DNA from: Cyclobacteriaceae bacterium
GTDB lineage: Bacteria > Bacteroidota > Bacteroidia > Cytophagales > Cyclobacteriaceae
Reading direction: 5' to 3'
Length of the DNA stretch: 41,509 nucleotides
NCBI GenBank assembly: GCA_020436165.1
Contig: JAGQYI010000038.1
Span: 1-41,509, forward strand
Shown: one piece after another, positions 27,912 to 36,927 of the stretch
Layout: each line of letters begins with the position of its first letter
Position numbering within the stretch: position 1 is the first letter of the stretch
Notes under the pieces: model-generated
Told to the model about the DNA's origin: nothing
What the model saw: the letters and a program-made list of their open reading frames with translations, nothing else
Databases searched by the model: none
Made by a program: the position numbers and the translations under genes

Positions 27912-28949
27912 TTACATTTTGTTGTGGGTAGTTTTAATTTCTTTCAAGTTATACCTGACCGTATTTTTATCAAAGTCAATTTTATCATTCCCTACAATAA
28001 TTACGAATTCTCCATTCTCAAATTTGTATGGTGTACATATTCCTTTTCTTTTCAAGTCGATGATTTCCGTGGATTCTAGGTCAAGCAAAACCAGTTGAAA
28101 CCCTTCTTCTCGGCTAAATGTAGTACAGCACAAGTAAGCATTTTCGTCATCAGCCACAAATGGTCCTCCAAATGATTTATTCAAAGTCCTACCGTTCAAA
28201 AAAAGACTTGTGATAAGTGGACTCCCCATTGCAAACTCTCCAATATATCCGTCAATTCGGATATCCAATCCAGAATCTGATAGTTGCCGAATTACATTAT
28301 CTGAATAATTCCAAGGGTTTTCGATTTCATGCAGCCAGATTTCATTCTTATCAATGTCCAAGCCAAGAGACTTATTGATTTCTCTGATTTTGAATTCATC
28401 AGTTAATTTAGAAGACCATTTATTTTGCAATCTCCTCCAAATTTCAATTTCCTGTTTCCTATACTTTTCTCTAAACCAATTGGGTTGAATATATAACCAG
28501 CTAAATACTCCTTTGGCAAATTCAAATTTGTTCTCTAAATGATTTTCGAGGAATTCTTGAGCTTCAAATCTGTCTATATAGAACATTAATCCTCTGCTGA
28601 GAGACTCAAAAAGTCTAAGGTCATTTGTTTCATTTATCCATTCATAAGTTAAATGAAATAAGTCCTCAATTTTCTTATTATCATATGGGTTTGAAAGACC
28701 GTTTGCTAACCTTTGCTTTTCTTCTTGGCTACCCTCAATCGCGAAATTGATGAGAATAACTTTTCTAGAATCAGGGTATTCTCCATAAATGTAGTCAAGT
28801 GATTTAAAGAATTGTCCTTGATATTCAGCATAGATATCAGAAAGAAACTTTTTTCTTAATTCAGTGGAGAAAGTCTCAAATTGAGATTCACCTTTTTGGA
28901 TGTCTTCTTCTCCAATACCAAGTTTTATGTATAGATCTTCTTTCGTCAT
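27912..28949 (-). CDS. Hypothetical 345-residue protein
   Basis: No family recognised. No signal peptide and no TM helix. The first part is helical and rich in aromatic and charged residues (ELRKKFLSDIYAEYQGQFFK); the last third (FGGPFVADDENAYLCCTTFS, then LVLLDLESTEI) looks like beta-propeller-type strands. It stands alone between a toxin-antitoxin pair and an ABC ATPase, with about 200 bases on each side. Its base composition seems more AT-rich than the flanks, which could mean acquisition; no mobile element is seen. Confidence 0.6.
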   Translation of the reverse strand: MTKEDLYIKLGIGEEDIQKGESQFETFSTELRKKFLSDIYAEYQGQFFKSLDYIYGEYPDSRKVILINFAIEGSQEEKQRLANGLSNPYDNKKIEDLFHLTYEWINETNDLRLFESLSRGLMFYIDRFEAQEFLENHLENKFEFAKGVFSWLYIQPNWFREKYRKQEIEIWRRLQNKWSSKLTDEFKIREINKSLGLDIDKNEIWLHEIENPWNYSDNVIRQLSDSGLDIRIDGYIGEFAMGSPLITSLFLNGRTLNKSFGGPFVADDENAYLCCTTFSREEGFQLVLLDLESTEIIDLKRKGICTPYKFENGEFVIIVGNDKIDFDKNTVRYNLKEIKTTHNKM

Positions 28950-29007
28950 CCTCTAATTACCTCCAACGTGTGTATAAACGCACCTTCCCGTTATGCCCAC
29001 TATGGCA

Positions 29008-29023
29008 CACCTTATGTAAGGTG
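29008..29023. repeat. 16-bp perfect palindrome, 5' of the hypothetical gene
   Basis: CACCTTATGTAAGGTG: 7-base arms with a 2-base centre. The centre is too short for a stable hairpin, so a dimeric operator is more likely. It lies 59 bases upstream of the start of the 345-residue gene and 132 bases downstream of the ABC ATPase stop. Confidence 0.4.
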
Positions 29024-29155
29024 CTCATAATAAGTAGTTTGTAACGAATTTTGGTGCATTTTATTTATAAATTTTTTCAGAAAGCTCTTTTGACACGCTT
29101 TCACTTTTACTGTTAAAATTATGCAAAAAATATTAATAATAGTACTACTGTTTTA

Positions 29156-29917
29156 CTATAATCCGGAATTTCTTATTTGAAACGAATCCAGCTCAAATAC
29201 CTGGGCAATGGCCCCGGATTGGGTAAGTGATTCCGGTGTATCGATCAGCAGTTCATCGGGCGCCATGAGCATCAACTGGTCGCAAAAGGTAAGCATGTAT
29301 TCCAGGTCGTGTCCAGAAAAGATAATGGTCTTTTCGTATTCTTTGGCCAGCTTCTTAAGAAGCTCCAATACAATAAAACGGTTTTTGATGTCGAGGTGGG
29401 CTGTCGGTTCGTCCAGCACCATAATTGCGCTGTCTTGCGCCAGTGCCCGGGCAATCATGGCTTTTTGGCGGTTGCCATCGCTAAGTTCGTTTACGGGGAG
29501 TTGTGCTTTTTCTTTTAAGCCAACAGAAGCAATGGCCGTTTCAATAATTTTCCGGTCATTTTCACTAATCTCGAATTGCCAGTTGGTGTAAGGGTAGCGG
29601 CCCATTTTTACCAGCTCGTAAACCGTCATGTTGTTACCGTTAATGCGGTCGGTAAGTACAATGGAAATAAGCCGCGCCTTTTGTTTGGGCGCCAGGCTAA
29701 AAAAGTCTTGCCCATTCACGTTAACTGCTCCACCCAAAGGAGGTAGCAGGCCACAAAGCGTTTTTATCAGTGTGGATTTACCAATGCCATTGGTACCCAT
29801 AAGTCCATAGAGCTTCCCTGCTTCCAGCTTAAAATTAAGTGGTCCGGCTACTTTGGTTGTTTTCCTGGCTTTGTAGCCAATGGTCAGGTCAGTTGCTTCT
29901 ATGGGCGAGGTTCCCAT
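29156..29917 (-). CDS. Orphan ABC transporter ATPase, FecE/BtuD type
   Basis: 253 residues. Walker A is GTNGIGKSTLI (near 42), the signature is LSDGNRQ (canonical LSGGxxQ, with Asp in place of the second Gly), Walker B is IMVLDEPTAHLD, and the H-loop is in FSGHD. The overall pattern is that of iron-siderophore, haemin or cobalamin importers. No permease or binding protein is adjacent, so the partner subunits must be elsewhere. It overlaps the upstream 123-residue gene by 1 base. Confidence 0.88.
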   Translation of the reverse strand: MGTSPIEATDLTIGYKARKTTKVAGPLNFKLEAGKLYGLMGTNGIGKSTLIKTLCGLLPPLGGAVNVNGQDFFSLAPKQKARLISIVLTDRINGNNMTVYELVKMGRYPYTNWQFEISENDRKIIETAIASVGLKEKAQLPVNELSDGNRQKAMIARALAQDSAIMVLDEPTAHLDIKNRFIVLELLKKLAKEYEKTIIFSGHDLEYMLTFCDQLMLMAPDELLIDTPESLTQSGAIAQVFELDSFQIRNSGL

Positions 29918-30288
29918 CAGTCGATAGGGTAAGGAATGTACACAAAGCTTGTGAAATCACCATCCAGCACAAACAGGCAGCAGAACTCATCCGGGTCCTT
30001 GAAGTTGCTTTTAAATTCCTGTTCCTTGTCTTTGGAAATAATACCCCGTTGTACGAACTCGTCCAGGTAAGAAGCGTTGTAGTTCCATTCGGCTGCTACT
30101 TCTTCCTTGCCAACAAGTAACTGGCCTATAGCAGGAACTTCATAGCGGGCAATGGGGAAAATAGGGTAATCTGAAAATCCCCGATCCCTGATTTGATAGG
30201 AAGCTTCCTTTAAGGTATCGCACACGATAACAAAATCTCGCGAAATGGTTCCTAAATATTTTCCGTCTAGTTCGGGATCGTTTTGCAT
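29917..30288 (-). CDS. Hypothetical protein coupled to ABC ATPase
   Basis: 123 residues, cytoplasmic, no recognised family. It has no signal peptide or TM segment. Segments such as GTISRDFVIVCDTLKEASYQ and PAIGQLLVGKEEVAAEWNYN look like a compact alpha/beta domain. Its stop overlaps the ABC ATPase start by 1 base, so the two are translationally coupled and probably work together. Confidence 0.7.
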   Translation of the reverse strand: MQNDPELDGKYLGTISRDFVIVCDTLKEASYQIRDRGFSDYPIFPIARYEVPAIGQLLVGKEEVAAEWNYNASYLDEFVQRGIISKDKEQEFKSNFKDPDEFCCLFVLDGDFTSFVYIPYPID

Positions 30289-30339
30289 GTTACTAAAGGT
30301 ATAAAATTATTGTTTTTGTTTGATCCATATACATGGTTC

Positions 30340-30605
30340 CTAAGGGAAGTATTTGTAAATATCTTTTCTATTTAAAACTCGCTTAAGTATTAATTTACCA
30401 TCTTCATACTCCAAACCAATCCTGTAATTATTAATCTAACCCTGAAATACCCGGTATAACCTTTCAACTTTTTAAGGTTAGTGATTCCTTCCAGATTATC
30501 AACATTTGGCAAAAAATCAAATACAAACAATTCAATTGGTTTCCTTTGTTTAGAAGGTATTTTCGACAGGTCTTTTAAAAATCTTTTCGAATATAAAATC
30601 TCCAA
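30340..30605 (-). pseudogene. RelE/ParE-type toxin broken by a one-base frameshift
   Basis: From the ATG at 30605 the reading frame gives a RelE/ParE start (MEILYSKRFLKDLSKIPSKQ, LKKLKGYTGYFRVR), then leaves the family pattern at about 30433 and stops after 71 residues. In the frame shifted by one base, the same DNA continues NNYRIGLEYEDGK, LKRVLNRKDIYKYFP and stops at 30340. That is exactly the expected RelE-family end (catalytic-side YRIGLEY strand, RKDIY tail). One missing base (probably TTT to TT before AAT AAT) explains the break; the repaired protein would be 88 residues. A sequencing error is possible. The adjacent antitoxin is intact. Confidence 0.85.
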
Positions 30606-30606
30606 C

Positions 30607-30807
30607 CTAATCTGCTTTCTTAAGTTGATTATAGTAGGTCTTAGCTTCTTCTGCAGTTAGCTTTTCTGAGTCATCCTCATCAAGATACTTTCCCAACGCA
30701 TAGTCTTCGAGCAATTGTTCCATTTTCTCAAATGTCTTAATTTCTACCTGAACCGCTATTCGCTCATTTTTTTCGTTGGTAATATATTGCTTATCAATAG
30801 CTTTCAT
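30607..30807 (-). CDS. Antitoxin of the RelE-type pair
   Basis: 66 residues, one base before the toxin gene. It has an N-terminal beta strand region (YITNEKNERIAVQVEIKTFE) and an acidic helical C-terminus (DEDDSEKLTAEEAKTYYNQL), as in small Phd/RelB-like antitoxins. It should neutralise the toxin and repress the operon. With the toxin broken, it may be a free immunity remnant. Confidence 0.75.
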   Translation of the reverse strand: MKAIDKQYITNEKNERIAVQVEIKTFEKMEQLLEDYALGKYLDEDDSEKLTAEEAKTYYNQLKKAD

Positions 30808-30837
30808 GGCTATAAAAGTATCATTAATTTATAAAAT

Positions 30838-32262
30838 TTAATGCCCTTTTCGTAATTCCAGCAAAGCAATGTTTTCCACATGGTGTGTCTGTGGGAACAT
30901 ATCTACCGGTTGAAGCTTAAGCACTTTGTATTTCTCATCCAGCAAGGCCAGGTCGCGTGCCTGGGTGGCAGGGTTGCAGCTTACATATACAATGCGCTGG
31001 GCTTCCACCTGCAAAAGCATGTTGATCACATCCGGATGCATACCGGCTCTCGGTGGGTCTGAAATGATCACATCGGGCTTACCATGCTTGCTAATGAATG
31101 CCTCATCAAGCAGGTCCTTGATATCACCGGCATAAAAGTCGGTATTGGTAATTCCATTGATGGATGAGTTGACCTTGGCATCCTCAATAGCTGCTTCCAC
31201 GTATTCCAGACCGATCACTTTTTTGGCCTGGTGGGCTACAAAATTGGCAATGGTGCCAGTGCCGGTATAAAGGTCATAAACCAGTTCGTTTCCGGTAAGG
31301 CCCGCATAACTTCTGGCAACTTTGTAGAGTTCGTACGCCTGGTGGCTATTGGTCTGGTAAAATGATTTGGGGCCGACTTGAAAGGTCAGCTTTTCAGGCG
31401 TTTGCTCCTCAATGGTCATAAACTCTTCGATAAAAGGCTTGCCAGCATAGTTATGAACAGGAAGATCGTGAAAGGTTTCGTTGCGCTTATTGTTGATTAC
31501 ATAGTTTAGGGAAGTGGTTTCAGGGAATTCCTTTAGCATAGCATCCAGCAAGGGGTGGAGCCACTCCGGTTTATCTTTTGCAACCTGAAGAATTACCATG
31601 CTTTGGCCTGAAGAAGCCGTTCTGATAATAACGATACGAAGGTAACCCTCGTGGGTTTTAAGGTCGTAAAAGGGAAGATCGTTGTCAATAGCGTAAGTTC
31701 TAAGCCAGTTACGGATCTTGTTGGAAGGCTCTTCCTGCAAATAGCACTTTTCAATATCAAGTACTTTATCGAACCTGCCGGGAATATGAAAGCCTAACCC
31801 GTTTCTGTTTAACTCATCAGAATTTTCTATTTCTTCTTTGGTAAGCCATCGCGTATCTGAGAAAGTGAACTCAAGCTTGTTGCGGTAAAACGTTTCGTTT
31901 GCTGAGGCAAGAATAGGTTGAGTTTCAGGCAATTCAATTTTGGCAATTCGTTCCATGTTATCAATTACCTGCTGCTGTTTAAACTTTAACTGCATGGAAT
32001 AGGGCAGGTGTTGCCATTTGCACCCGCCACAGGTACCGAAGTACTCGCAAAAGGGCTCAACCCTGTCTTTTGAATACTCATGAAAATGAGTTGCCACTCC
32101 TTCCATAAAACTCTTTTTCTTTCGTGTAACTCGTATGTCCACAATATCTCCCGGGGCCACTCCGGGAACAAAAACGACCTTATCATCAACACGTGCCAGT
32201 GCTTTTCCTTCAGCAGCAATTCCTTCAATGGTTACACGTTCCAAAATGGGCTTCTTTCTCAT
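30838..32262 (-). CDS. rlmD: 23S rRNA (uracil-5-)-methyltransferase RlmD/RumA
   Basis: 474 residues. An N-terminal TRAM domain (about 6-60) is followed by Fe-S ligands in CEYFGTCGGCKW and the fourth Cys in IEKCYLQ. The SAM-binding loop is VYDLYTGTGTIANF; the IISDPPRAGMHPD motif and the catalytic Cys in VYVSCNPATQARDL are intact. It methylates U1939 or a nearby uracil of 23S rRNA; Bacteroidota members may have a shifted site preference. Single gene, divergent from the CHU_C protein. Confidence 0.93.
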   Translation of the reverse strand: MRKKPILERVTIEGIAAEGKALARVDDKVVFVPGVAPGDIVDIRVTRKKKSFMEGVATHFHEYSKDRVEPFCEYFGTCGGCKWQHLPYSMQLKFKQQQVIDNMERIAKIELPETQPILASANETFYRNKLEFTFSDTRWLTKEEIENSDELNRNGLGFHIPGRFDKVLDIEKCYLQEEPSNKIRNWLRTYAIDNDLPFYDLKTHEGYLRIVIIRTASSGQSMVILQVAKDKPEWLHPLLDAMLKEFPETTSLNYVINNKRNETFHDLPVHNYAGKPFIEEFMTIEEQTPEKLTFQVGPKSFYQTNSHQAYELYKVARSYAGLTGNELVYDLYTGTGTIANFVAHQAKKVIGLEYVEAAIEDAKVNSSINGITNTDFYAGDIKDLLDEAFISKHGKPDVIISDPPRAGMHPDVINMLLQVEAQRIVYVSCNPATQARDLALLDEKYKVLKLQPVDMFPQTHHVENIALLELRKGH

Positions 32263-32425
32263 CAGGCTGCAAAAGTAACTTTTGTTGGTTAAAGTTTTGA
32301 TTTACGCTTAAAACAATGCCCTGTAAAACCTGCATAGATTACTTATCGTACTACCAATTGTGGGGTTTTATTTACGACTTAAACCCTTTATTATTGTTAC
32401 CTATCAGAAATGTATCTATCTGCCC

Positions 32426-35053
32426 ATGCTTAAACGTTTACTGTTACTTGCTCTTTTAATAAGTACCCCTGCGTGGGCTTCTCACATTGTAGGAGGGGAG
32501 TTTGAGTTGCTTCATGTTGCAGGTAATATTTACCAGCTTAACATGAATTTATATTTTGATGTTATAAATGGAAACCCGGGCGCAAGAGACCCACAAGCCG
32601 ATGTGCGTATTTACAGTAAGTCTGATAATACACGAATAATGGATGTTACCTTACCTTTCGTATCTCAGTCCAAGGTAGAGTATTTTCAGCCAGATTGTTC
32701 TAATGGAGAAATCATTACAGATAAATTAATTTACAGTGCGAGTATTACACTTGACAGTGATGTGTTCAATGATCCGGCAGGATACTATATCGTATGGGAG
32801 AGATGTTGCCGAAACTACACCATTACAAATATTATCAGTAACGATCCCAGTACAGGTGGACAATATGCAGGTCAGACATTTTACCTCGAATTTCCTCCTG
32901 TAGTTAAAAATGGAGAGGAATTTATAAATTCTTCGCCCCAGTTGTTTCCGCCTCTAAATGATTATGCATGCCCTAACCGACCTTACTGGGTTGATTTTGC
33001 CGGGTATGATGCAGATGGTGATTCGCTTGCTTATAGTTTGGTAACTCCATTAAGTACGCACACCGGGGAAGCGATTCCAGCAGGAGGGCCACGACCAGCG
33101 CCTTTTCCAACTGTCACCTGGCAGTCGCCATTTAGTCTAAGCAATATAATGAATGGGCATCCCGATTTGCAGGTATCGGATGAAGGTTTTTTGACGGTCA
33201 CTCCATCGCAGCAGGGGCTGTATGTCTTTGCTGTTAAGTGCGAGGAATATCGAGATGGAGAAAAGATAGGAGAGGTAATACGGGATTTTCAGATGCTTGT
33301 GCTTGGAAGTTGTCCTGTGGCCGATCCACCACTAATTGAAGGCAAGAAATTAACGGATGCTGACTTTTCATATGTCGATAATATGTACCTTACGTTTGAT
33401 AACACTGTTCCTGATGAAGATCGTTGTGTACAGGTACGTGTGTCTGACCCGGATGCATCAAAGGCAGAAGATAATTTTACTGAACAGATTTGGTTAAGGG
33501 TTATTCCACTTAATTTCAAAACGGATAAAAACCTAAATGATCTATTGCCCGAGACTTCTCGTGTTACGCTTCAGAATGGAAGTACAGAAATATTCGATGT
33601 TTGTTTTGATAAATGCCCCTACATTGAAAACGGACCTTTTAAAATTGGAGTTGTAGCCTTCGATGACGCTTGTGCTCTGCCTCTTTCTGATACTTTGCGC
33701 ATTGAACTAAGCATTGTGCCTCCCTACAATACTCCGCCTTATTTCGTTACCAGCGATGTTACTATTTCCATAAAGGAGGGTGTAGATTATTTATTGAATA
33801 TCGAAGGTAGAGATAACGACAATGACGAGCTTTCTTTAGAGGTGCTTACCGATGATTTTAATCTGGAAGATGTAGGGATGTCCTTTGTTAATGAAACATT
33901 GGAAAATGGTCTTGCTACAACAACTTTTCAATGGCAAACAGGGTGCGACATTTACGATTTTACAGAACGTACCGAATTTCAGGTAAAGGTTCTTCTGGAC
34001 GATTTAGATGAATGCAATTTCAATGAACCTGATACACTTACCTTGAATTTACAGGTTATCTTACCACCGAATACCGACCCTGTAATTTCTACCGACCTGC
34101 CTCAAACAGAATTAGCTCATACATTAGAAACCCCACTCGAATTCAATGTTTTTGGTTTAGATACAGATGGAGATGAAATAGTAATGACCGTTGTTGGAGA
34201 TGGATTTAACCTGCAGGATTATGAAATGTCATTTCCGGAAGAAACAACCGGTATCTCAAACGTGCAGGCGCACTTTAGCTGGGATACCCAATGCGATTTA
34301 TTTGATCTGGAAAGTAAAAATGAGTTTAAGCTGTATTTTTTATTGAACGATTATGATAAATGTAAATTCACCAATACAGATAGTCTTGAGGTAACAATTC
34401 ATATGGTGCCCCCTTTCAATTCAGCGCCTCAGATCAGTTTTGATAATCTTAACCCTTCTGTGCTGTTTGCAGATCGTGCAGCCGACATTACCATAGGCGA
34501 ATTTCTGGATTTACAGGTAATGGCATCTGATGACCCGAAAGATAGTGTTTGGTTAGAACTATTGAGCGTAAATGGCGAGGAGGATTTTCAGAGTTTTCAA
34601 TTTGAAAATGCCAAGGGCAAAGGAGCAATCCAATCAGAGCTGAGATGGGATCCCGCTTGTTCTGATTTGGCAGAAGCGTTTAGTCCAAAGGATTATCATC
34701 TTATGTTCAGAACGTATGATAATAAGTGTGCCAACCCCAAATCAGATACAGTTGAAATAACCTTAAGTGCAAAAGATGTAGAGCAATTGATTGCGAAATT
34801 TACCCCTGCCAATATATTTACTCCCAACAACGATGGCACCAACGATTATTACTCCCTTTTAAATTTACCTCTGGATAATTGCCTCGGAAGGTTCCTTAGC
34901 TTTAAGGTGCACAACAGGTGGGGAACGGAAGTATACACCACCACCAACCGCGACTTTAAATGGTATGCCGAAGGCCTCTCTTCCGGGGTTTATTATTACT
35001 CTGTGAAGTTTAGTAACAAAGACTATAACGGCACAATTACTATTTTATACTAG
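32426..35053 (+). CDS. Gliding-motility-associated C-terminal (CHU_C) surface protein
   Basis: 875 residues from the ATG at 32426, which sits at the signal peptide (LLLLALLISTPAWASHIVGG); the frame is open further upstream. After an N-terminal region (HIVGGEFELLHVAGNIYQLN) come three Ig/cadherin-like repeats (NTPPYFVTSDVTI, NTDPVISTDLPQT, NSAPQISFDNLNP), each with a DNDNDE/DTDGDE/DDPKD calcium-like loop. The C-terminal 85 residues form a CHU_C domain (ANIFTPNNDGTNDYYSLLNL, HNRWG, SSGVYYYSV), the type B T9SS signal. Exported and placed on the surface; ligand unknown. It ends one base before the convergent gene's stop. Confidence 0.9.
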   Translation: MLKRLLLLALLISTPAWASHIVGGEFELLHVAGNIYQLNMNLYFDVINGNPGARDPQADVRIYSKSDNTRIMDVTLPFVSQSKVEYFQPDCSNGEIITDKLIYSASITLDSDVFNDPAGYYIVWERCCRNYTITNIISNDPSTGGQYAGQTFYLEFPPVVKNGEEFINSSPQLFPPLNDYACPNRPYWVDFAGYDADGDSLAYSLVTPLSTHTGEAIPAGGPRPAPFPTVTWQSPFSLSNIMNGHPDLQVSDEGFLTVTPSQQGLYVFAVKCEEYRDGEKIGEVIRDFQMLVLGSCPVADPPLIEGKKLTDADFSYVDNMYLTFDNTVPDEDRCVQVRVSDPDASKAEDNFTEQIWLRVIPLNFKTDKNLNDLLPETSRVTLQNGSTEIFDVCFDKCPYIENGPFKIGVVAFDDACALPLSDTLRIELSIVPPYNTPPYFVTSDVTISIKEGVDYLLNIEGRDNDNDELSLEVLTDDFNLEDVGMSFVNETLENGLATTTFQWQTGCDIYDFTERTEFQVKVLLDDLDECNFNEPDTLTLNLQVILPPNTDPVISTDLPQTELAHTLETPLEFNVFGLDTDGDEIVMTVVGDGFNLQDYEMSFPEETTGISNVQAHFSWDTQCDLFDLESKNEFKLYFLLNDYDKCKFTNTDSLEVTIHMVPPFNSAPQISFDNLNPSVLFADRAADITIGEFLDLQVMASDDPKDSVWLELLSVNGEEDFQSFQFENAKGKGAIQSELRWDPACSDLAEAFSPKDYHLMFRTYDNKCANPKSDTVEITLSAKDVEQLIAKFTPANIFTPNNDGTNDYYSLLNLPLDNCLGRFLSFKVHNRWGTEVYTTTNRDFKWYAEGLSSGVYYYSVKFSNKDYNGTITILY

Positions 35054-35782
35054 TTACCAGATAGTAAGGGGGCGCACATTGTTTTCTTTAATATAACCTT
35101 GGCGGCCATCCCATTCGATTTTTAACCATACATCGGTTTTTTTGTCAATAGTTATCTTGTTCCCTTTATTGATAACATCCAGAACATCGGCTCCGGCTGA
35201 AGGGCCAGCCATAACGAAGGTATTGTTTTTAATGATGAGCCCCTTATTGTACTGCTTGCCAAAGTTGATCAAAACAAAAAGTCCAATAGTAGCCAAGGAC
35301 AAAAAGAAGGTGGTTACCGGAGGAAGAATTTTAAATTTAACAACCTGCACTAAAAAGAAAACGAAAAGCAGGGCCGTGAGACCTATTGAACCCATAACCA
35401 ACCATTGGAAGTGTTTAAAATAGAGGCTGATTAAAAAATTAAGATCGTTGGTTTCATAACCCTTCAGGTTTTTCTCTTTCGCCAATTCATCCATTTTAGT
35501 TAGTGCCTGCTCATTTCGGGTAGCCAAATAGTACTCATTCAAATAATATTGTGCCATGGTAAAATCACCAAGACCTTCCTTGATGTACGCCATTTTGAGG
35601 AGCATGGCAGGGGTAGCCGTTTGCTCTTTATAAAGCGAATCATACAGTTCAAACGACTGGGTAAATCTCTGACGCTGAAAAAGCGAATCGGCCTGATAAA
35701 GCAAATTACTTTGAGATTGAGAAAAGACAGGTACAGAACCTAAAAATAGGAGGATAAAAATTAGTTCAAGTTTTTTAAGCAT
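35054..35782 (-). CDS. TPR and SH3-domain membrane protein (BatE-like)
   Basis: 242 residues: a signal peptide (to about 21), TPR-like helices (about 24-105; LYQADSLFQRQRFTQSFELY), two TM helices (about 128-150 and 155-173), and a bacterial SH3 domain (about 184-238; AGADVLDVINKGNKITID, WLKIEWDGRQGYI). This is the layout of BatE-type proteins of the aerotolerance cluster, but no other bat gene is adjacent. It may bind envelope proteins or peptidoglycan. Confidence 0.8.
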   Translation of the reverse strand: MLKKLELIFILLFLGSVPVFSQSQSNLLYQADSLFQRQRFTQSFELYDSLYKEQTATPAMLLKMAYIKEGLGDFTMAQYYLNEYYLATRNEQALTKMDELAKEKNLKGYETNDLNFLISLYFKHFQWLVMGSIGLTALLFVFFLVQVVKFKILPPVTTFFLSLATIGLFVLINFGKQYNKGLIIKNNTFVMAGPSAGADVLDVINKGNKITIDKKTDVWLKIEWDGRQGYIKENNVRPLTIW

Positions 35783-35874
35783 TGCATTTGTAATTCAATG
35801 GTAAACTACTAGTTTTGCAACCGCAAATAAGGAAAGTGGGCACTTAAAATGCAAGATTTCCTGTATAAATGGCT

Positions 35875-35947
35875 GATTCGATAGCTCAGCCGGTAGAGCA
35901 TCTCCCTTTTAAGGAGAGGGTCCTGGGTTCGAATCCCAGTCGAATCA
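35875..35947 (+). tRNA. tRNA-Lys (anticodon TTT)
   Basis: 73-nt cloverleaf: acceptor GATTCGA/TCGAATC, D arm GCTC...GAGC, anticodon stem TCTCC/GGAGA with loop CTTTTAA, T arm CTGGG TTCGAAT CCCAG, discriminator A. CCA is not encoded (CAA follows). A clear terminator follows 8 bases later. Confidence 0.97.
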
Positions 35948-35954
35948 CAAAAGT

Positions 35955-35984
35955 AAAACCTCCGATTTATCGGAGGTTTTTTTT
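35955..35984 (+). terminator. Rho-independent terminator of tRNA-Lys
   Basis: An 11-bp stem (AAAACCTCCGA 35955-35965 with TCGGAGGTTTT 35970-35980), TTTA loop, and a T-run of eight bases from 35977. The 5' A-run also gives a weaker T-run on the minus strand, so it may stop leftward transcripts too. Confidence 0.93.
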
Positions 35985-36144
35985 ATAAATTTTGTTTTGA
36001 GTTGAGTTCTATAAATTTGAAGTAAGTTCCGAACGAATTGTTTCCTTATGCTAATCCTACGAAGCATCAGCTTCATATTATGCTTATTAGTAATAATGCT
36101 GTTCTTGTTGCCCTATTTGCCAAAGCCAATATGTTTTCAAATGC

Positions 36145-36927
36145 TTAGAAGTCTTTTTTTACAGCTATTCGTCTGATAAATAGAGTGGGTATCAGGGTCC
36201 AAACCAGCAATATGAAAAAAGATACAATCATACCGGCATTGGTACCAAAGAACTTTTGAAAAACAGCACCTGTGTACCCCAGCAACGCGGAAATATCCAG
36301 CTTTAACAATATTAGTATTCTTGAGAGGTCTATGGGGTTGAGCGCAGTTGCCACAAGGGCCAGTTTATCCAACGGATAATCTTCGAATACAACGAGCGAA
36401 ATAAGAAAAAGCCCATCGTAAATTACTGCCAGAAACAGCCAAATTAGTATAGCGTAACCAAATCCTTTAATCCTGTTTTCGTTTAACAGAGCAATATTGG
36501 CCGAAATGGCCACAAAAATAAACGTAAGAAACGTTCCTGAGGCAAGTAACAGACCGAAATTGGCTAGCTCAGACGACTGCCATAGTCCATAAATTGTAAA
36601 GGGAATGCCCAAACCAAGAACCAGGCTTAGCGAAAGAGATAAAGAAACTCCCAGATATTGCCCAATAAAAATGGTGGTACGCTTGATAGGTTGGGCCAGC
36701 AAGAGTTCAGTAAATTCACGGGAGCTGTAAAAATACATCACTCCGAAAATGGTTCCTATCATGGGTGTTAAAACAATAATGATATTCATTAACGTAATGA
36801 CCGACTTTGAAACACTATTGTTTAAAAAGAGCAATGCCAGGCCAAGCACCAGATAAAACAAAAAGTAAACGTAGCTCCATCGGCTGCGAATCAGGTCGTA
36901 AAAGCTGTATTGTAGTATTTTAAACAT
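36145..36927 (-). CDS. nosY: NosY, ABC permease for NosZ copper-site maturation
   Basis: 260 residues with six hydrophobic segments, normal for NosY. The first is SYVYFLFYLVLGLALLFL; the YSSREFTELLLAQPIKRTT loop is typical of the family. With NosF it forms the ABC transporter that, with NosD, supports CuZ assembly in nitrous oxide reductase, probably by moving a sulfur species. Its start overlaps the nosF stop by 8 bases. Last gene of the leftward operon; 36001-36144 downstream has no clear terminator of its own. Confidence 0.92.
   Translation of the reverse strand: MFKILQYSFYDLIRSRWSYVYFLFYLVLGLALLFLNNSVSKSVITLMNIIIVLTPMIGTIFGVMYFYSSREFTELLLAQPIKRTTIFIGQYLGVSLSLSLSLVLGLGIPFTIYGLWQSSELANFGLLLASGTFLTFIFVAISANIALLNENRIKGFGYAILIWLFLAVIYDGLFLISLVVFEDYPLDKLALVATALNPIDLSRILILLKLDISALLGYTGAVFQKFFGTNAGMIVSFFILLVWTLIPTLFIRRIAVKKDF

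Noticed and set aside
28960-29000. Integron attC-like look of the GTTATGCC stretch
   Set aside because: Core sites GTTRRRY/RYYYAAC are not matched and no cassette array or integrase is present.
36048-36176. 42-codon hydrophobic reading frame after the tRNA
   Set aside because: Runs into the nosY 3' end on the opposite strand, has no visible ribosome-binding context and no recognisable motif.
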